Shown: piece after piece, positions 9,364 through 20,341 of the stretch
How positions within the stretch are numbered: position 1 is the stretch's first letter
Layout: each line of letters opens with the position of its first letter
Assembly: GCA_001931905.2 (NCBI GenBank)
Contig: MSJI02000245.1
Span: 1-26,360, forward strand
DNA: 26,360 nucleotides
Source: Cladosporium sp. IMV 00045
Taxonomy: Eukaryota; Ascomycota; Dothideomycetes; Cladosporiales; Cladosporiaceae
Direction of reading: 5' to 3'
The notes under the pieces: generated by a model
Seen by the model: the letters and a program-made list of their open reading frames with translations, nothing else
What the model was told of the DNA's origin: nothing
Databases searched by the model: none
Translations under genes and position numbers: made by a program

Positions 9364-10407
9364 TCAAGGCAACTTCTCCGCCTCTTCAAGCAGCTCATCA
9401 ATCTTGAACCCAGCATCGCCACCGCTGAATTGCTGCATCAGCTTCTCCCTCTTGGCCTTACTCTCCTTCGCGGCATCGGTCAAAGCCTCGAACCCGTAGA
9501 ACTTCTGCAAGCACATCAAGAGCCACTTGCCCTCGTCTATGCTCACACCACGATCCTCCATGACGCGACCCTCCATGAGCACAAGCTCGTTGCTGCTGAC
9601 GAGATCCGTGTGGTGGGTGACAGTCGTGTGAGGCTGGGCGAACTCGCCGCGCAGCTTGAACTCCGCGAGAGAAGTGAAGAGGACGGTGGCGGTGGTTTCG
9701 GAGGGGAAAGTCCACTGCAGGAAGTGGATTTCGGCGCCCTCGTCTTTCTTAGGCAAGGGAAGGATGAATTGCGGGTGCTTGCGAGCGGCGGCGGCGATGC
9801 GGCGGAAAGTCTCTGCTTGCATGGTTGCGCAGAGGGATTGAGGGTCGCGGACGTGGCGCAGACGCCAGATGGCTTCGACTTCTTTGTCGGGCAGGGCGGA
9901 GGTCTTCTCGACGTCGATGAAGCTGTCCAGGGTCTTTACATCCTTGCTCTTGCTTTTGGGGACGGTGGAGGCGCCTTCTAGAGGGTTCTCGGGCAGAGGC
10001 TCCGGGGGTGGAGGGGCCTGGAAGGGGATGCTGGAAGCGGCCTCGGCTGGGGTGGGAGGTTTTGACTGTTGCTGTTGCGTCGATTGGGCGGCACCCTTGT
10101 TGAGCGGAGCAGTAGCACCAGGGACTTCGGCCTTCTCTTTCAGGGAATCGATCTTTTCCTTGTAGGACTCCTTCAGCTCTTCGACGCTGGCCTTGCCCTC
10201 AGCCTTGGCCTTCTGCTCGAGCTTCGCGCGGTACTTGTCAAGCACGGCATCGGATTTCTGGTGCGTGGCGAGGAAACGCACGTCGTGGACCTGGGCCCAG
10301 CGGCGTTGGTAGCATCGGAAAGGCGCAGAGATGGACCAGGCGGTGCGGCGCAGGATAGGCGCCGCGTTGTTGACGGCGACCATGTCGAAGTCGGTCCAGC
10401 GCTGCAT
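9364..10407 (-). CDS. ATP11: ATP11, mitochondrial F1-ATPase assembly chaperone
   Basis: Chaperone of the mitochondrial matrix that holds the F1 beta subunit before assembly of the alpha3-beta3 hexamer. Single exon, 347 aa from the ATG at 10407; Met at 10383 (AVNNAAPILRRTAW follows) is an alternative. The N-terminus is rich in Arg and hydroxylated residues, fitting a mitochondrial presequence. A charged, probably helical segment comes next (KSDAVLDKYRAKLEQKAK...), then a Gln/Pro-rich low-complexity linker, then the conserved ATP11 domain starting at about residue 155 (LDSFIDVEKTSAL, EAIWRLRH, FILPLPK, HFLQWTFP, LVLMEGRV). The end FKIDELLEEAEKLP is typical of the family. The gene is convergent with the ABC transporter and divergent from the CoA ligase. 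Confidence 0.92.
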   Translation of the reverse strand: MQRWTDFDMVAVNNAAPILRRTAWSISAPFRCYQRRWAQVHDVRFLATHQKSDAVLDKYRAKLEQKAKAEGKASVEELKESYKEKIDSLKEKAEVPGATAPLNKGAAQSTQQQQSKPPTPAEAASSIPFQAPPPPEPLPENPLEGASTVPKSKSKDVKTLDSFIDVEKTSALPDKEVEAIWRLRHVRDPQSLCATMQAETFRRIAAAARKHPQFILPLPKKDEGAEIHFLQWTFPSETTATVLFTSLAEFKLRGEFAQPHTTVTHHTDLVSSNELVLMEGRVMEDRGVSIDEGKWLLMCLQKFYGFEALTDAAKESKAKREKLMQQFSGGDAGFKIDELLEEAEKLP

Positions 10408-10864
10408 CAATTGGGGGGATGGTGGGGGAGATGGGTGATTGACTGGTCGTCGACATGTACATGTATATAGTATCGAAAGTCACAAGCTTCACTTACGTGA
10501 GGCATCTGTATCTGAAGCCTGAGGCAAGTATGTCTCGATTAGGCAGGAGGCAGACTAGAAACGGAGGAGACGGAGATGCCGCCGGCTCCAGATCTGATAG
10601 CAAGGGGAATGTGGGGAAGCGCTCACGTGAAGGCATCCAGAGTGTCTTGAAGTGACGACAGATCTTGAGCCGACATATCCGTCTGATGAGTACATGGGGG
10701 GCTGGCACCTCGGCTTCGGTATTGGTGTTGGTGACGATCCCTGTCAGACAGACCGAGGTCGCGCAAAAATCATAATGTCCCGCCGATGTGCAGTTGGATC
10801 TGCTTGCGATGGATCTCTCGTCTTCAATACACACTGCTTGATTAGTTGATTCTCCGTCACCAAT
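10408..10864. promoter_or_regulatory. Divergent promoter, ATP11 / CoA ligase-like gene
   Basis: About 457 bp. The only recognisable motif is ATCTGATAG (10592-10600), one base off the iron-type GATA site, which also fits a general HGATAR (AreA-type) site. No coding region is supported. Confidence 0.45.
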
Positions 10865-12595
10865 ATGCCTACTGACTCCAGCTACCCTTCATTCGACATT
10901 CCTGATGTCGGCCTCTGGGACTTTCTTTTCGAACGAAAAGACAGGGAGTTTCCCGACGACAAAGGTGAGGAAGGTCGATAACATGTCGAATCGCAATGGA
11001 TCAAGCCACTGACAAGGTACCCAGTGATTTACCTCGACCCGTATGCCAATCGTTCGTACACCTACCAGCAAGTCAAGCAATTGGCAGCGGATTTCGGCAA
11101 GGGCCTCAAGGGCAGCTGGGAATGGCAAAAAGGCGACGTGCTCGCTCTATACACGCCCAACTGCATTGACACACCTGTTGTCACCTGGGGTACTCTGTGG
11201 GCAGGCGGTATCGTCTCGCCCGCAAACCCTGGCTACAGCGTTGAGGAGCTTGCCTTCCAATTGAAAGACAGCGGCGCAAAGGCTTTGGTAACCCAATGGG
11301 ACCAGCTGGGGAATGCCACTAAGGCTGCCCAGCAAGTGGGCATCCCGGAAGACCGCATCATATTGATCGGCGACAAGAAAGATCCGGATGCGCGTTTCAA
11401 GCACTTCTCATCCATCCGCAACATCGCCGGAACCTCACGCTACCGCCGCACTAAAGTTAACCCGGACAAAGATCTCGCCTTCCTCGTCTACTCATCTGGC
11501 ACGACCGGACTTCCCAAGGGCGTCATGCTGAGCCACCGGAACATCGTGTCCAACACCCTGCAACTCACTCGTGGCGAAGCTCCAGATCTCAGCTGGAAGC
11601 CTCGAGCAGATGCGCCTGATGGAGACAGCATACTCGCATTCCTCCCATTCTTCCACATTTACGGCCTCACATGTCTGCTCCACCAAAGCATCTACTCAGG
11701 CTACAAGTGCGTGGTGATGCCCAAGTTCGACCTCGAAGCCTGGTGCAAGTTCGTCCAAGACCACAAAATTACCTTCGCATACGTGGTGCCACCAGTCGTG
11801 CTGCTCCTCTCGAAACACCCAGTCGTAGACAAGTACGATCTCAGTACTATTCGAATGATGAACTCCGGCGCTGCGCCACTCACCCGCGAGCTCGTGGATG
11901 CAGTCTACAAGCGGAAAGGACTGAAGATTAAGCAAGGGTACGGTCTCAGCGAAACATCGCCAACAACACACACCCAGCCTTGGGCAGACTGGTACAAAAC
12001 CATGGGCTCTGTCGGGACACTTTTGCCCAACATGACCGCCAAGTACATCGGCGCGGACGAGAAAGAAGTGGCTGCCGGCGAGGTTGGCGAGCTGTGGATC
12101 AAGGGCCCCAACGTCTTCAAGGGATACCACAACAATCCCGAAGGCACGCGCAACGCCCTCACTGAAGATGGGTATTTCAAGACAGGCGATGTCGGCTACC
12201 AAGATTCCAACGGCAACTTCTACATCACAGACCGCATCAAAGAGCTGATTAAATACAAAGGCTTCCAAGTGCCGCCCGCCGAGCTGGAAGGAATCCTATC
12301 TGCGCACGAGAAGATTGCCGACGTGGCAGTATTAGGCGTGTACAAGGAAGACCTAGCCTCAGAGGTACCGCTGGCGTACGTGGTGCCAAAGGCAGGAGAG
12401 AAAGGGTCGAAGGAACTGGAGAGGGAGATTGTCGATTTCTTGAACGGCAAGGTTGCGAATCACAAGAAGCTGAGGGGTGGAGTCAAGTTCACGGATGAGA
12501 TCCCCAAGAGCGTCAGTGGGAAGATCTTGCGTAGGGTGTTGAAGGAGAAGTTGAAGGCGGACGTTGATCATGGAAAGGTCAAGGCGAAGTTGTAG
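10865..12595 (+). CDS. 4-coumarate:CoA ligase-like acyl-CoA synthetase, peroxisomal (PTS1 AKL)
   Basis: Adenylate-forming enzyme that activates a carboxylic acid through an acyl-AMP and transfers it to CoA. Exons are 10865-10964 and 11025-12595; the intron is 10965-11024 (60 nt, GTGAGG, CTGAC branch, CCCAG, phase 1), giving FPDDKVIYLDPYA and a 556-aa protein. The AMP-binding box SSGTTGLPKG is at 190-199, then GYGLSE, then TGDVGYQDSNGNFYITDR and the hinge with IKYKGFQVPPAELE. The catalytic Lys of the C-terminal domain is Lys533 in SGKILRR. The protein ends in AKL, a type 1 peroxisomal targeting signal, so it should act in the peroxisome. Fungal 4CL-like enzymes use phenylpropanoid, medium-chain or other aromatic acids; which one cannot be read from the sequence. 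The next gene downstream is a Pex22-like peroxin. Confidence 0.92.
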
Positions 12596-13001
12596 AGAGG
12601 GTTTAGGGTGACTTGATGGAGCATGATATGTTTAAAATTCAGATATGTGAGAATATACTCTTCAACGTTACAATCGTTTTCAAAGGTGCACATGACTGTT
12701 TAATTGATATTGCAGTATTTCGTCAATCAAATTGATGTACATGTATACGGCAACCGCAGCTATACCCCAGTTAAGCTTCCCCCACTTCACGCAACGGCCA
12801 CCAAAACAAGCCTACGCGATCTCTCTCCAGTCTCCAGCCACGCTGATTGTTGCCGAGGCGCATCCTCGACCCTGCCACTCGCAGTCAACTCACTCTCTTT
12901 CACCGACATACCATCATCCTGCTATACAAACGACAACACAACATCCCCGCCGATCTGTATCGCGCGCGTCAATGCGGCCGCCATAAACAACCCACCCAAA
13001 C
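12596..13001. other. Intergenic region and pyrimidine-rich leader
   Basis: About 400 bp holding the 3' UTR of the CoA ligase and the promoter/leader of the Pex22-like gene. The last 200 bp are C/T-rich, common for fungal core promoters. No gene is supported. Confidence 0.45.
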
Positions 13002-14542
13002 ATGGCCAACGACCGAGGAGGACAGCGCAGCCGCCGCCCTCTCTACGCACCCCCTTCGACCGGCCGCCAGCAGAGCACGCTGGGCTACTGGGTGCCCCTG
13101 ATCACAATCAGCACCATCGCCATCGGCGGCCTGGCAGCATGGATCTGGTCCGAACGCAGCGACAGCGACGAGGACGACCGTCCGCAGCACGATAAGCCGC
13201 CGCGTCCAGCCACCGGCATGGGCGGATCTTACCCAACTCAAGGCGCGCAACCTTATCCCGGCCCGCCGGCTCCAGGCCAGGAGTCTGGTGCGCCACCACC
13301 TTCGCAGCAGAGTGCAGGCATGCCGCCCTTCCAGGGCCCGATTCCCAGCCAGTCTTCGGGCCCGCAGGGTGGGCCACCGCCGCCCGTGGGAGGAGAGGCT
13401 GCGAGCTATTACTCTGGTAGCAGAGGTGCGCAGACGGAGCAGCAGCAGCGCGAGGAGGCTTCATGGTACGGGCAGGTGAGAGGCGCGATCCGTCGCACGC
13501 CTTCGCCTCAGCAGTTCTTCGACTCGGCTTCGAAGCAGGTCGGCGCTGCTGCGGCTGCGGCAGGCGCGGCGTTGGGCAGCATCATGGAAGAAGACAAGGA
13601 TGCCTACCGCGAGGACGGAAGCAGGAGGCGTGGTAGGGAGGCAGAGGGTGAGGTTTTCAGCGACCACGAAAGGTGGTCTGAGGAGGCTGAGGAGAAGACT
13701 CGTGTTGGTGCCGTCGAAGCCGCAAGCGAGAAGAGGGCTGATGCTGCTCTCAGGAGCGCGAAAGGCGACAAGGGAAAGGGCAAGGCTAAGAAGGCCGTTG
13801 CCGTTGTCGTGAGCGCGGATACTGGTAGCGACAGCTCTTACGAACACGACACCACTTACCAGACCGAGCATGCTGTATGTTTTCCTTTAAACCTCGCTTC
13901 TTCACGCAGCTTAACTAACAATAATCCTTCCAGTCCATCCTCTCCCACCTGCCCACCGAGCACGACCCCAGCACCACCGACCTCTTCGTCCTGATCTACG
14001 CGCCGACTCTCACCTCCCTTCCCCCACTCAACTACCAACCGCCCAACCCCGAAGCAACCTCCGGTCTCGGCTCATCCTACTCCCAAATCTCCACACCCGC
14101 AGCCACACCGGGCAGCGAACTGCAATCGATCTCGCCCCAACCGACCGAAACCGCCCCCTACCCGAAAGCCTTCAATACGCTCTACCAACAATCCCTCACG
14201 CTCGTCTCCGACTCCTCGCGCATCCTGCCCTTCACCACGCCCACCGGCTACGTGCAAATGCTCAAGCACCTCGCGCCCAAACTGGTGTACATCACCGACG
14301 CACTATCCGGCACGGACGGCGACGGCGTGGCGCAGCTGCGCGGCTGGGTGGGCAGGACGATCGTGGTCGCCGGCGAGGGCTTGGCGGACACGGAGACGGA
14401 GGACGAGGGTGGCGCGCACGGTGGTGACAGGACCAGGTGGTACGACAGGAGCAGTATGGTCGGCTTGGGGAAGGAGGTGGAGGTCGTGGACGCTAGTCGT
14501 GTGGGCGAGGATTGGGCGAGGAGGGTTGGTGGAAGGGAGTAA
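13002..14542 (+). CDS. Pex22-like peroxin (membrane anchor of the Pex4 ubiquitin-conjugating enzyme)
   Basis: Probable fungal Peroxin-22-like protein, 493 aa. Pex22 anchors the E2 enzyme Pex4 on the peroxisome and helps recycle the import receptor Pex5. Exons are 13002-13874 and 13934-14542; the intron is 13875-13933 (59 nt, GTATGT, CTAAC branch, TTCCAG, phase 0). One membrane segment at about residues 28-49 (GYWVPLITISTIAIGG..AWIWSER) follows a basic N-terminus. Then come a long Pro/Gly/Gln-rich disordered stretch, an Ala run and a charged stretch. The folded C-terminal part (TDLFVLIYAPTL, SRILPFTTPTGYVQMLKHL, LVYITDALSG, WVGRTIVVAG) resembles the cytosolic Pex22 domain. The call rests on the layout and the YWVPL...WIWSER segment as I remember the family. 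Other single-pass proteins are possible. Confidence 0.7.
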
Positions 14543-15763
14543 AGTTGAAGGAAGGGCTTTCAATGCTGTGGAATGGTTTGATGATTGTTTTGGAATGGGC
14601 TAATGCGAGTGACTGGGTTGAGATGAGTAGACTGAAGTGGGATTGCACGTTCAACGCCGCGTTGAGACAAATGTCGCTTGAGACTTGGTCTTCTTGATTG
14701 GATGATGACTTTTATTTGGCTTTGGCTTGTAGCTTTTGATTCCCCTTCCTTACGGAAGAAGTATGACATTTTCCCTCTGTTGAGCAAGTTATGACTGACT
14801 ACTGTTAGTCTGCGTTGTCTTTCTTGAACTCAAGGCGAACTATAGGGACCTTAATTGTTTCATTATCATGGATCTTATCGATCGTTCGCGTGAAATCGTT
14901 CAATTCTTCAATGCAGGAACAATGATCGGACGAAGCTGATATATGCGTACCTCTGACGGAGATATGTAGGTTCGGGAATGAGTCTCAACGATAAAGGCTT
15001 TGCTCTCGGGGGCGAGTACGCATACTGTCAGACGGAAGAGGCTGTTATTAATCTTGTCAGATGGAAAATTGCTAACAACCTGTGTCCCAGGGGCATCTAG
15101 TACGATTGTTGAACGGAACCAGCCGATACTACCTCCTACCATGCTCATGATGGGAACACATCAATGCAATGACCATGTCGTATCTCAGGGTCGTCTGATT
15201 CTTTTATCAGACGGATGCGGCTGATTGTACCATGATCATAGCGAAACACGCCAGTGTATTGACCCAATGTCAAGGACCATGCCCATCTATTCTTAGTTGG
15301 GTGGGCTTGTTGTCTTGTCTTCTGGCTCATCGATCGTTCAAGAGAAAATACATGTAGCCAAAAGGCGAAGGCTCGCGTCACCCAGCGCTAGAAGGTAGCG
15401 AATCTGGGTGGGGCTGGGCCTCTACACCCTTCGCAGTTTTGGGCTACCTCTTAACATTTCTAGTCGACGGCTACATCATTGAAGCGCTGGTCAACTCTGT
15501 CCGTCCACTGGAAGGATGACAAAAGACGCCCACCTCCGCATGGTTGTCTCTGGGCAATGCTTAGGGTGGCAGGACGCAGCCCAAGCAGGTAAGCGAAGCA
15601 ACGGGGGAGCATTTCCGACATCACGGGATTTCATGTACGATGAGGATCATCTCACCGTTCCTCATCGTCTATCTAGGACTGGAATTTTCGATAGCTGCAT
15701 ATGACCACAAAGATCACGTCGGAGGCGTTTGTTCATCAAAGCACTCTACAAGGATAACTATCA
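14543..15763. other. Gene-poor region, left part
   Basis: About 1.2 kb after the Pex22-like gene. Short open frames on the minus strand (14900-15148 and 15145-15381) have no recognisable family and no joining intron, so I do not call them. A small perfect hairpin is at 15192-15213. Confidence 0.4.
15192..15213. repeat. Short perfect hairpin with GATA-like arms
   Basis: CGTCTGAT (15192-15199) and ATCAGACG (15206-15213) form an 8-bp stem around a 6-nt loop. The right arm overlaps TTATCAGAC, one base off the iron-type GATA site. Its role is unknown; chance is possible. Confidence 0.45.
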
Positions 15764-16673
15764 CTACTTCTTTCTGTCGCTGATTTCGTGGGACAGGAGG
15801 CCAGCTTTTCCCAAGAGCCCCTTCTCACTCTCACAACCGGTGTCGTCAAGTCCCTCAGAGAGAGCTTCCAGCCGCCTCTTGGCCGTACGGCGCCGTCCAG
15901 CTTTGCGTATGGCGCGGAACATGATTGCGAGATATAGGAGCGTTAGGGTCGCGACGATGAAACAGACACATATCTTTTCTCCTGGGCGAAATAGATGCTT
16001 TCAGCCCTTGGGCCCGACAACCTTGGCAAGCCAGATCTTGAACTCGTAAGGCAAGCATGGATAATCACCCTCGCCACCCTGCATCACCTTGTCCATTTCG
16101 CAGCAGACGTTGGGCAAGACGCCACCGAAACCGATTGGATGGCCAAATGTCAACCAAGTCGGCAGAGATATACGATGATACGCAGAGATGGAAGCAGCGA
16201 TTGGAACCCATATGGAGACCAGCGGGAGGGCAGGAATCGCGAGTTGGAACTCGCTGATATCCCAGTGCCTTGCGATTCTCGATGCAGTCATAGGGGCCAT
16301 TGTTGCGAAACCGTTCCCAATGTTCCTAACAGTCTCAGAGAAATCGTGGGCTTCTCCTAAAAGTTGTTCGTATGCCTCGTGCGAAATTGTGCAGGCCATA
16401 GCCGAAGACAAACCACCTGGACAGCTTTCGCAGATCAAGGAAACCGTCGGAAGGTGGTAGCCAAGTGAAGTCGCTGATGTTGAGCCAGTCTAGATGTCGC
16501 AAGACCAGCCGCAGGTTCCTCGGATTGAGCGGCGGATAATATATGCGCAGGTAGCACAGGCGTCTTGCGTGTCGGAGTGTTGCGGTGTTCGCTGGCTGTG
16601 TGTTGTGTGCGTTCGAATTCGGGATTGTTATGTCGAGGAAAAGAGGGCGAAAAGCCAGGGGCTTCGAGGATGG
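15764..16673 (-). pseudogene. Broken minus-strand gene of unknown family (membrane protein remnant)
   Basis: Two coding-like frames follow one another. Frame A (16673-16338) has no ATG after its upstream stop and reads RNLRLVLRHLDWLNISDFTW, then LRKLSRWFVFGYGLHNFA. Frame B takes over at about 16370-16400, one base out of register, and reads DFSETVRNIGNGFATMAP, then ISLPTWLTFGHPIGFGG and IWLAKVVGPKG. It hits TGA at 16003-16001 and continues in the same frame for 78 codons to TAG at 15766-15764. That last part holds a clear membrane helix (CVCFIVATLTLLYLAIMF) followed by a very basic tail. A pseudogene with a frame change and a premature stop explains all of this. Alternatively, an intron of 87 nt (GTGATT..CGCCCAG, GGCTGAA as branch) could remove the TGA. 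I do not recognise the family. Confidence 0.4.
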
Positions 16674-18222
16674 TCACTTATGCGAACAGACAGACACTGC
16701 CACAGGCGACCGCATGAGCATCAAACCCTAATGCTGAATGTGCGGATCTTAGATAAGTACCGCTTGATGTTGGCAAATGAAAGCAGGCACGGAGATCACC
16801 TCCTGCCATCCATGTACAGTTGCTCATTCCTCCCTCAATCACCGACCAACCACGAGAGCCTGTGAGTATCGACTCGCATCGGAAAGGGCGTGGGTCGGCT
16901 GGCAAGTGCGTGTGGGAATTTGCGAGATTGAGAGCTGTGAATACCTACCACCAGTTGATAAAGCGGTTAGTCTCTATAGTCAGTGAGGTAGCATCACCTA
17001 CGTCGGCTCGGCGAGACACATGATCATTCCTGAGAGACTGCGTAGTCCTTTTCCAAAGCCTCGATGACGAATTGGCGTGCTTGTCACCGAATACATTTAC
17101 ATTAAAGGCAGCAGCCTAGATGACCCGGCAGACAAGCCCGGACACGCCTCCTGATGCTGTTGTTGACCGTCGACTCATCCGAGTATTGGCCTGAGAAATC
17201 GTATTTGCATGGCATACTGCGGCATCGTCACTCGAAGTGGCAGATTCCGTGGTCGATCGCTGCAGAGGCTTGACTTCGTAGTTTGGTAGTTCGTATCCAG
17301 AGATCCGTACATAGGTGAGCCCTGGTGGCGTGGACCGAGAGATTAATCGATCTGCCATAGGTGATGCATATTATCAGACACGCATCATGGGCAGCAAATC
17401 AATGGTAGTAGACTGTCGTTTGTAAGTAAGGTAGTGCAGCAAATGGCTGGATCAAGATGCGTGAGCAGCACGCTCTCGCAATGAGTGTGGAGCAGTCGAC
17501 GATGTTGGCATATCAAGTTGTATGGTCCACCAGCGAGATCCAGTCACGACCGACTGATATCTCCCAGCAAAATCTCTCAAGCGGTAGTGTATCACCTGCA
17601 CGATGAAACTCATTACTCAATGCAAAAGGGGCGGCGACGAGGCCATCCTTCGTGTCATATCCCCGGAAACACTGCCGCACGAGGCATGCTAGCAGGCTCA
17701 TGATCTCCACAATATTGCGATCGTGGATTTTGTTAGTAATTGATATATGTGCAGAAGCATGAGCAGATGTTGTAGGAAGAAGGCCGATGTCACCTTGAAG
17801 TTGGCGTGATGATAATAAAAGCGGGTCTGGTCTGAGTGCCTGCCATCCTGAGCGTAGCGGTATAGAAACATGCCCGATAACAATGAGGATAATGCCAGCT
17901 TTCAAGCTCCTGTTCAACACAAGCTTTATCTCTTACAAAACGCGCTCCTGCAGATACGCTGATCTCACCAATGGACGTCTGTTCCACTGCTTGAAAAGAA
18001 GGTTACGCTTGGGCACGGTTCCTGACGCCTCCACCCGCCAGCCTCGCACATCATCTCTCTCTCTGCATGTACAAGTGCGGAGTCGTATCGCGAGATACCG
18101 GCCTGAGCCATGATAACTTACGTGATTACCAAGGTAAACTAAGCTTTTCATGAGGATCTCTTGAGTACAAGTATGGCACCGCCATTGCCTGCGTTTTGCG
18201 AGGGTCATCGCAATATTTCATC
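16674..18222. other. Gene-poor region, right part, and GGT promoter
   Basis: About 1.5 kb with only short, unconvincing open frames (for example 80 codons on the minus strand at 17116-17358). TTATCAGAC at 17371-17379 is one base off the iron-type GATA site. TGATAA at 18111-18116, about 107 bp upstream of the gamma-glutamyltransferase start, fits an AreA-type nitrogen site but is common by chance. Confidence 0.4.
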
Positions 18223-20037
18223 ATGTTTCTCAGTGGAGGTATTTTCTCGGCTCTGCTGCTCGCTCATTTAGCGACTGGCTCGCCAGGAAGGCGTCCGTCT
18301 GGATATGGTCATCACTCAGGTCATGGGCAAGACGAGTTAGGGGCTGTCGCTTCTGAGAGCTCAATATGCAGCCGTATCGGCACGGATATATTGAAGGATG
18401 GTGGCAATGCCGCCGATAGCTTGATTGCCACGACTTTCTGCGTCGGTGTCGTTGGAATGGTGAGACTGATTTTTCAGACAACTCAGACTCCATGCTCACA
18501 AATTTCCAGTATCATTCGGGCATCGCGGGCGGTGGATTCATGCTCGTCCGTGGCAGCAATGGCTCTTACGAATTCATTGACTTCAGAGAGACGGCGCCTG
18601 CAGCAGCTTTCCAGGACATGTACGTCAACAACACCAACAGCAGCATCTATACCGGGCTTGCTAGTGGCGTGCCTGGCGAGATTCGCGGTCTGGAGCGCCT
18701 CCATCAAGGTTATGCCTCGAAGTCTTGGGAGTCACTGGTCTGGCCTGCCGTGAAGGTCGCCCGAGATGGCTTCCCAGTCACGCCTGATCTTGTTCGCTAC
18801 ATGGACTCTGCGGTCGCTGGCATAGAAAACTTTCTTGTCAACGACCCGGCATGGGCTATTGACTTCGCACCAAATGGAACTCTGCTAGGTTTGGGGGACA
18901 CTATCACCAGGCGACGATATGCTGATACCCTGGAGGCCATTGCCAAAAGAGGTGAGATGTTGCAAAATCGCCTCGTCAGAATAGAGCTAACCGTGAGAAG
19001 GTCCGGACGCCTTCTACTCTGGTCCGATAGCTGAAGCAACAATCAAAACGTTGAACGCCACAGGCGGCACTATGACCCTCGAAGACCTGAGTAACTACAG
19101 CGTTGCCATCAGAGATCCTGCTGGAATCAACTACCGGGACTACATGATCCACAGTTGTAGTGCCCCGTCTTCTGGCACAGTTGCCATGAGTGCCATGAAA
19201 ATCATTGAAGGCTACCCAGATATCGGCCAAGCCGCCACCGTCAATCTGAGCACACATAGATTTGATGAGGCTCTGCGATTTGCCTACGGTCAGCGCAGCG
19301 AGCTCGGCGATCCATCGTTCGTTGAAGGCCTGGACAAGTACCAAGCGGATATGCTCAGCGATGAGACAGCGAACGCTGTTCGAGCAAAGCTTGATGATAA
19401 TCGCACACAGAACGTCTCTGCCTATGACCCAGATGGCTTCGAATCTCTGGAAACACCAGGAACAAGTGCAATTGTCGCATCAGATGCCAGTGGCATGGCG
19501 ATCGCACTTACTACGACGGTTAACCTTCTGTTCGGATCGCATGTCATTGTCCCAGAGACGGGTGTGATCATGAACAACGAGATGAACGACTTCTCCATTC
19601 CTGGTTCCTCGAACGCCTTCGGATTTATCCCCTCGCCCGCAAACTACATCCGTCCAGGCAAGCGCCCTCTCAGTTCCATCTCACCTACCATCGTCGAACA
19701 CTCTGACGGAAAGTTGTACTTTGTCGTGGCATCAGCAGGAGGCAGTAGGATCATCACGGCCGTTATTCAGAACCTGTGGCACGTCTTGGACCAGAATGCT
19801 ACGGCTGCGGAGGCTCTGGCAGAGCCAAGATTGCACGATCAGCTGGTGCCGAATCAGGTCAGCTTTGAGTATGCATATGACAACGCGACCGTTGCTTTCT
19901 TGAAGGAGAGAGGCCACAACGTGACCTGGACGGCGCCTGGCGGATCAACTGCCCAGTCTCTGAGGCTTTTGAGGAACGGTACCTTTGAGGCTGCTGGAGA
20001 GCCTAGACAGCTTAACAGCGGTGGGTTTGCCGTTTAG
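18223..20037 (+). CDS. Gamma-glutamyltransferase (secreted or membrane-linked)
   Basis: Ntn-hydrolase that cleaves the gamma-glutamyl bond of glutathione and its conjugates. Exons are 18223-18459, 18510-18951 and 19001-20037. Intron 1 is 18460-18509 (50 nt, GTGAGA..TTCCAG, phase 0); intron 2 is 18952-19000 (49 nt, GTGAGA, CTAAC branch, GAAG, phase 1). The protein is 571 aa, the usual length. A signal peptide is evident at the N-terminus (MFLSGGIFSALLLAHLATG). Conserved parts are ICSRIGTDILKDGGNAADS, SGIAGGGFMLVR, the FRETAP substrate segment and the autoprocessing/catalytic Thr381 in PGTSAIVASD. Ser451-Ser452 of PLSSISPTI stabilise the oxyanion. Thr and Ser positions match those of human GGT1, which supports the gene model. 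Several N-x-S/T sites fit secretion. The first ATG has A at -3. The cytochrome P450 follows about 300 bp downstream on the same strand. Confidence 0.93.
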
Positions 20038-20341
20038 ATTGCATCAATCAAAATCCCTGGCTTTCGTTCCCCGCTCCAGGTAATTTATGTTTTCTGTAGC
20101 ACTGAAAATTGATTGTCAATCTGAGATATGTTCTTTCCTGATGCTTGTGTGATTACCTAATCACTTGAAGTGGGGCTGAGAACGACATCATTATCGCCAA
20201 CAATTCCCACGCAACATCTTGACTTGAAGCCAAGGAATACGCGAACAATGTAGCGCAAAGTATGTGATGTACTTGAGAAAGCACAACGACTACTCCTCAT
20301 ACACCCTATTGCAATGCGGTAAGCCAAACGAGCCGTTGATC
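20038..20341. other. Short intergenic region, GGT to P450
   Basis: 304 bp on the same strand, enough for a terminator of one gene and a promoter of the next. An ATG at 20267 in frame with the P450 would add 25 residues. Confidence 0.45.

Noticed and set aside
9430..9981. 183-codon plus-strand open frame
   Set aside because: Antisense of ATP11; composition is that of mirrored Glu/Lys codons.
10456..10467. Shared 12-mer TGTACATGTATA near 10457 and near 12735
   Set aside because: Simple, palindrome-like AT-rich word; two copies are weak evidence for a repeat family.
11696..12268. 190-codon minus-strand open frame
   Set aside because: Antisense of the CoA ligase, which carries all catalytic motifs.
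15204..15212. TTATCAGAC, and a second copy at 17371-17379, as further iron-type GATA sites
   Set aside because: Each has one mismatch to ATCWGATAA and no start codon nearby; one-mismatch copies are expected by chance.
14900..15381. Two overlapping minus-strand frames that could be exons
   Set aside because: No donor/acceptor pair joined them in a convincing frame and no motif was seen.
16608..16622. GTTCGAATTC, resembling a tRNA B-box
   Set aside because: No matching A-box, acceptor stem or cloverleaf could be drawn around it.
17116..17358. 80-codon minus-strand frame starting with ATG
   Set aside because: Plausible codon mix but no family, no splice partner and no flanking support; not enough for a gene call.
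17513..17920. 135-codon minus-strand open frame
   Set aside because: No recognisable domain and typical chance composition.
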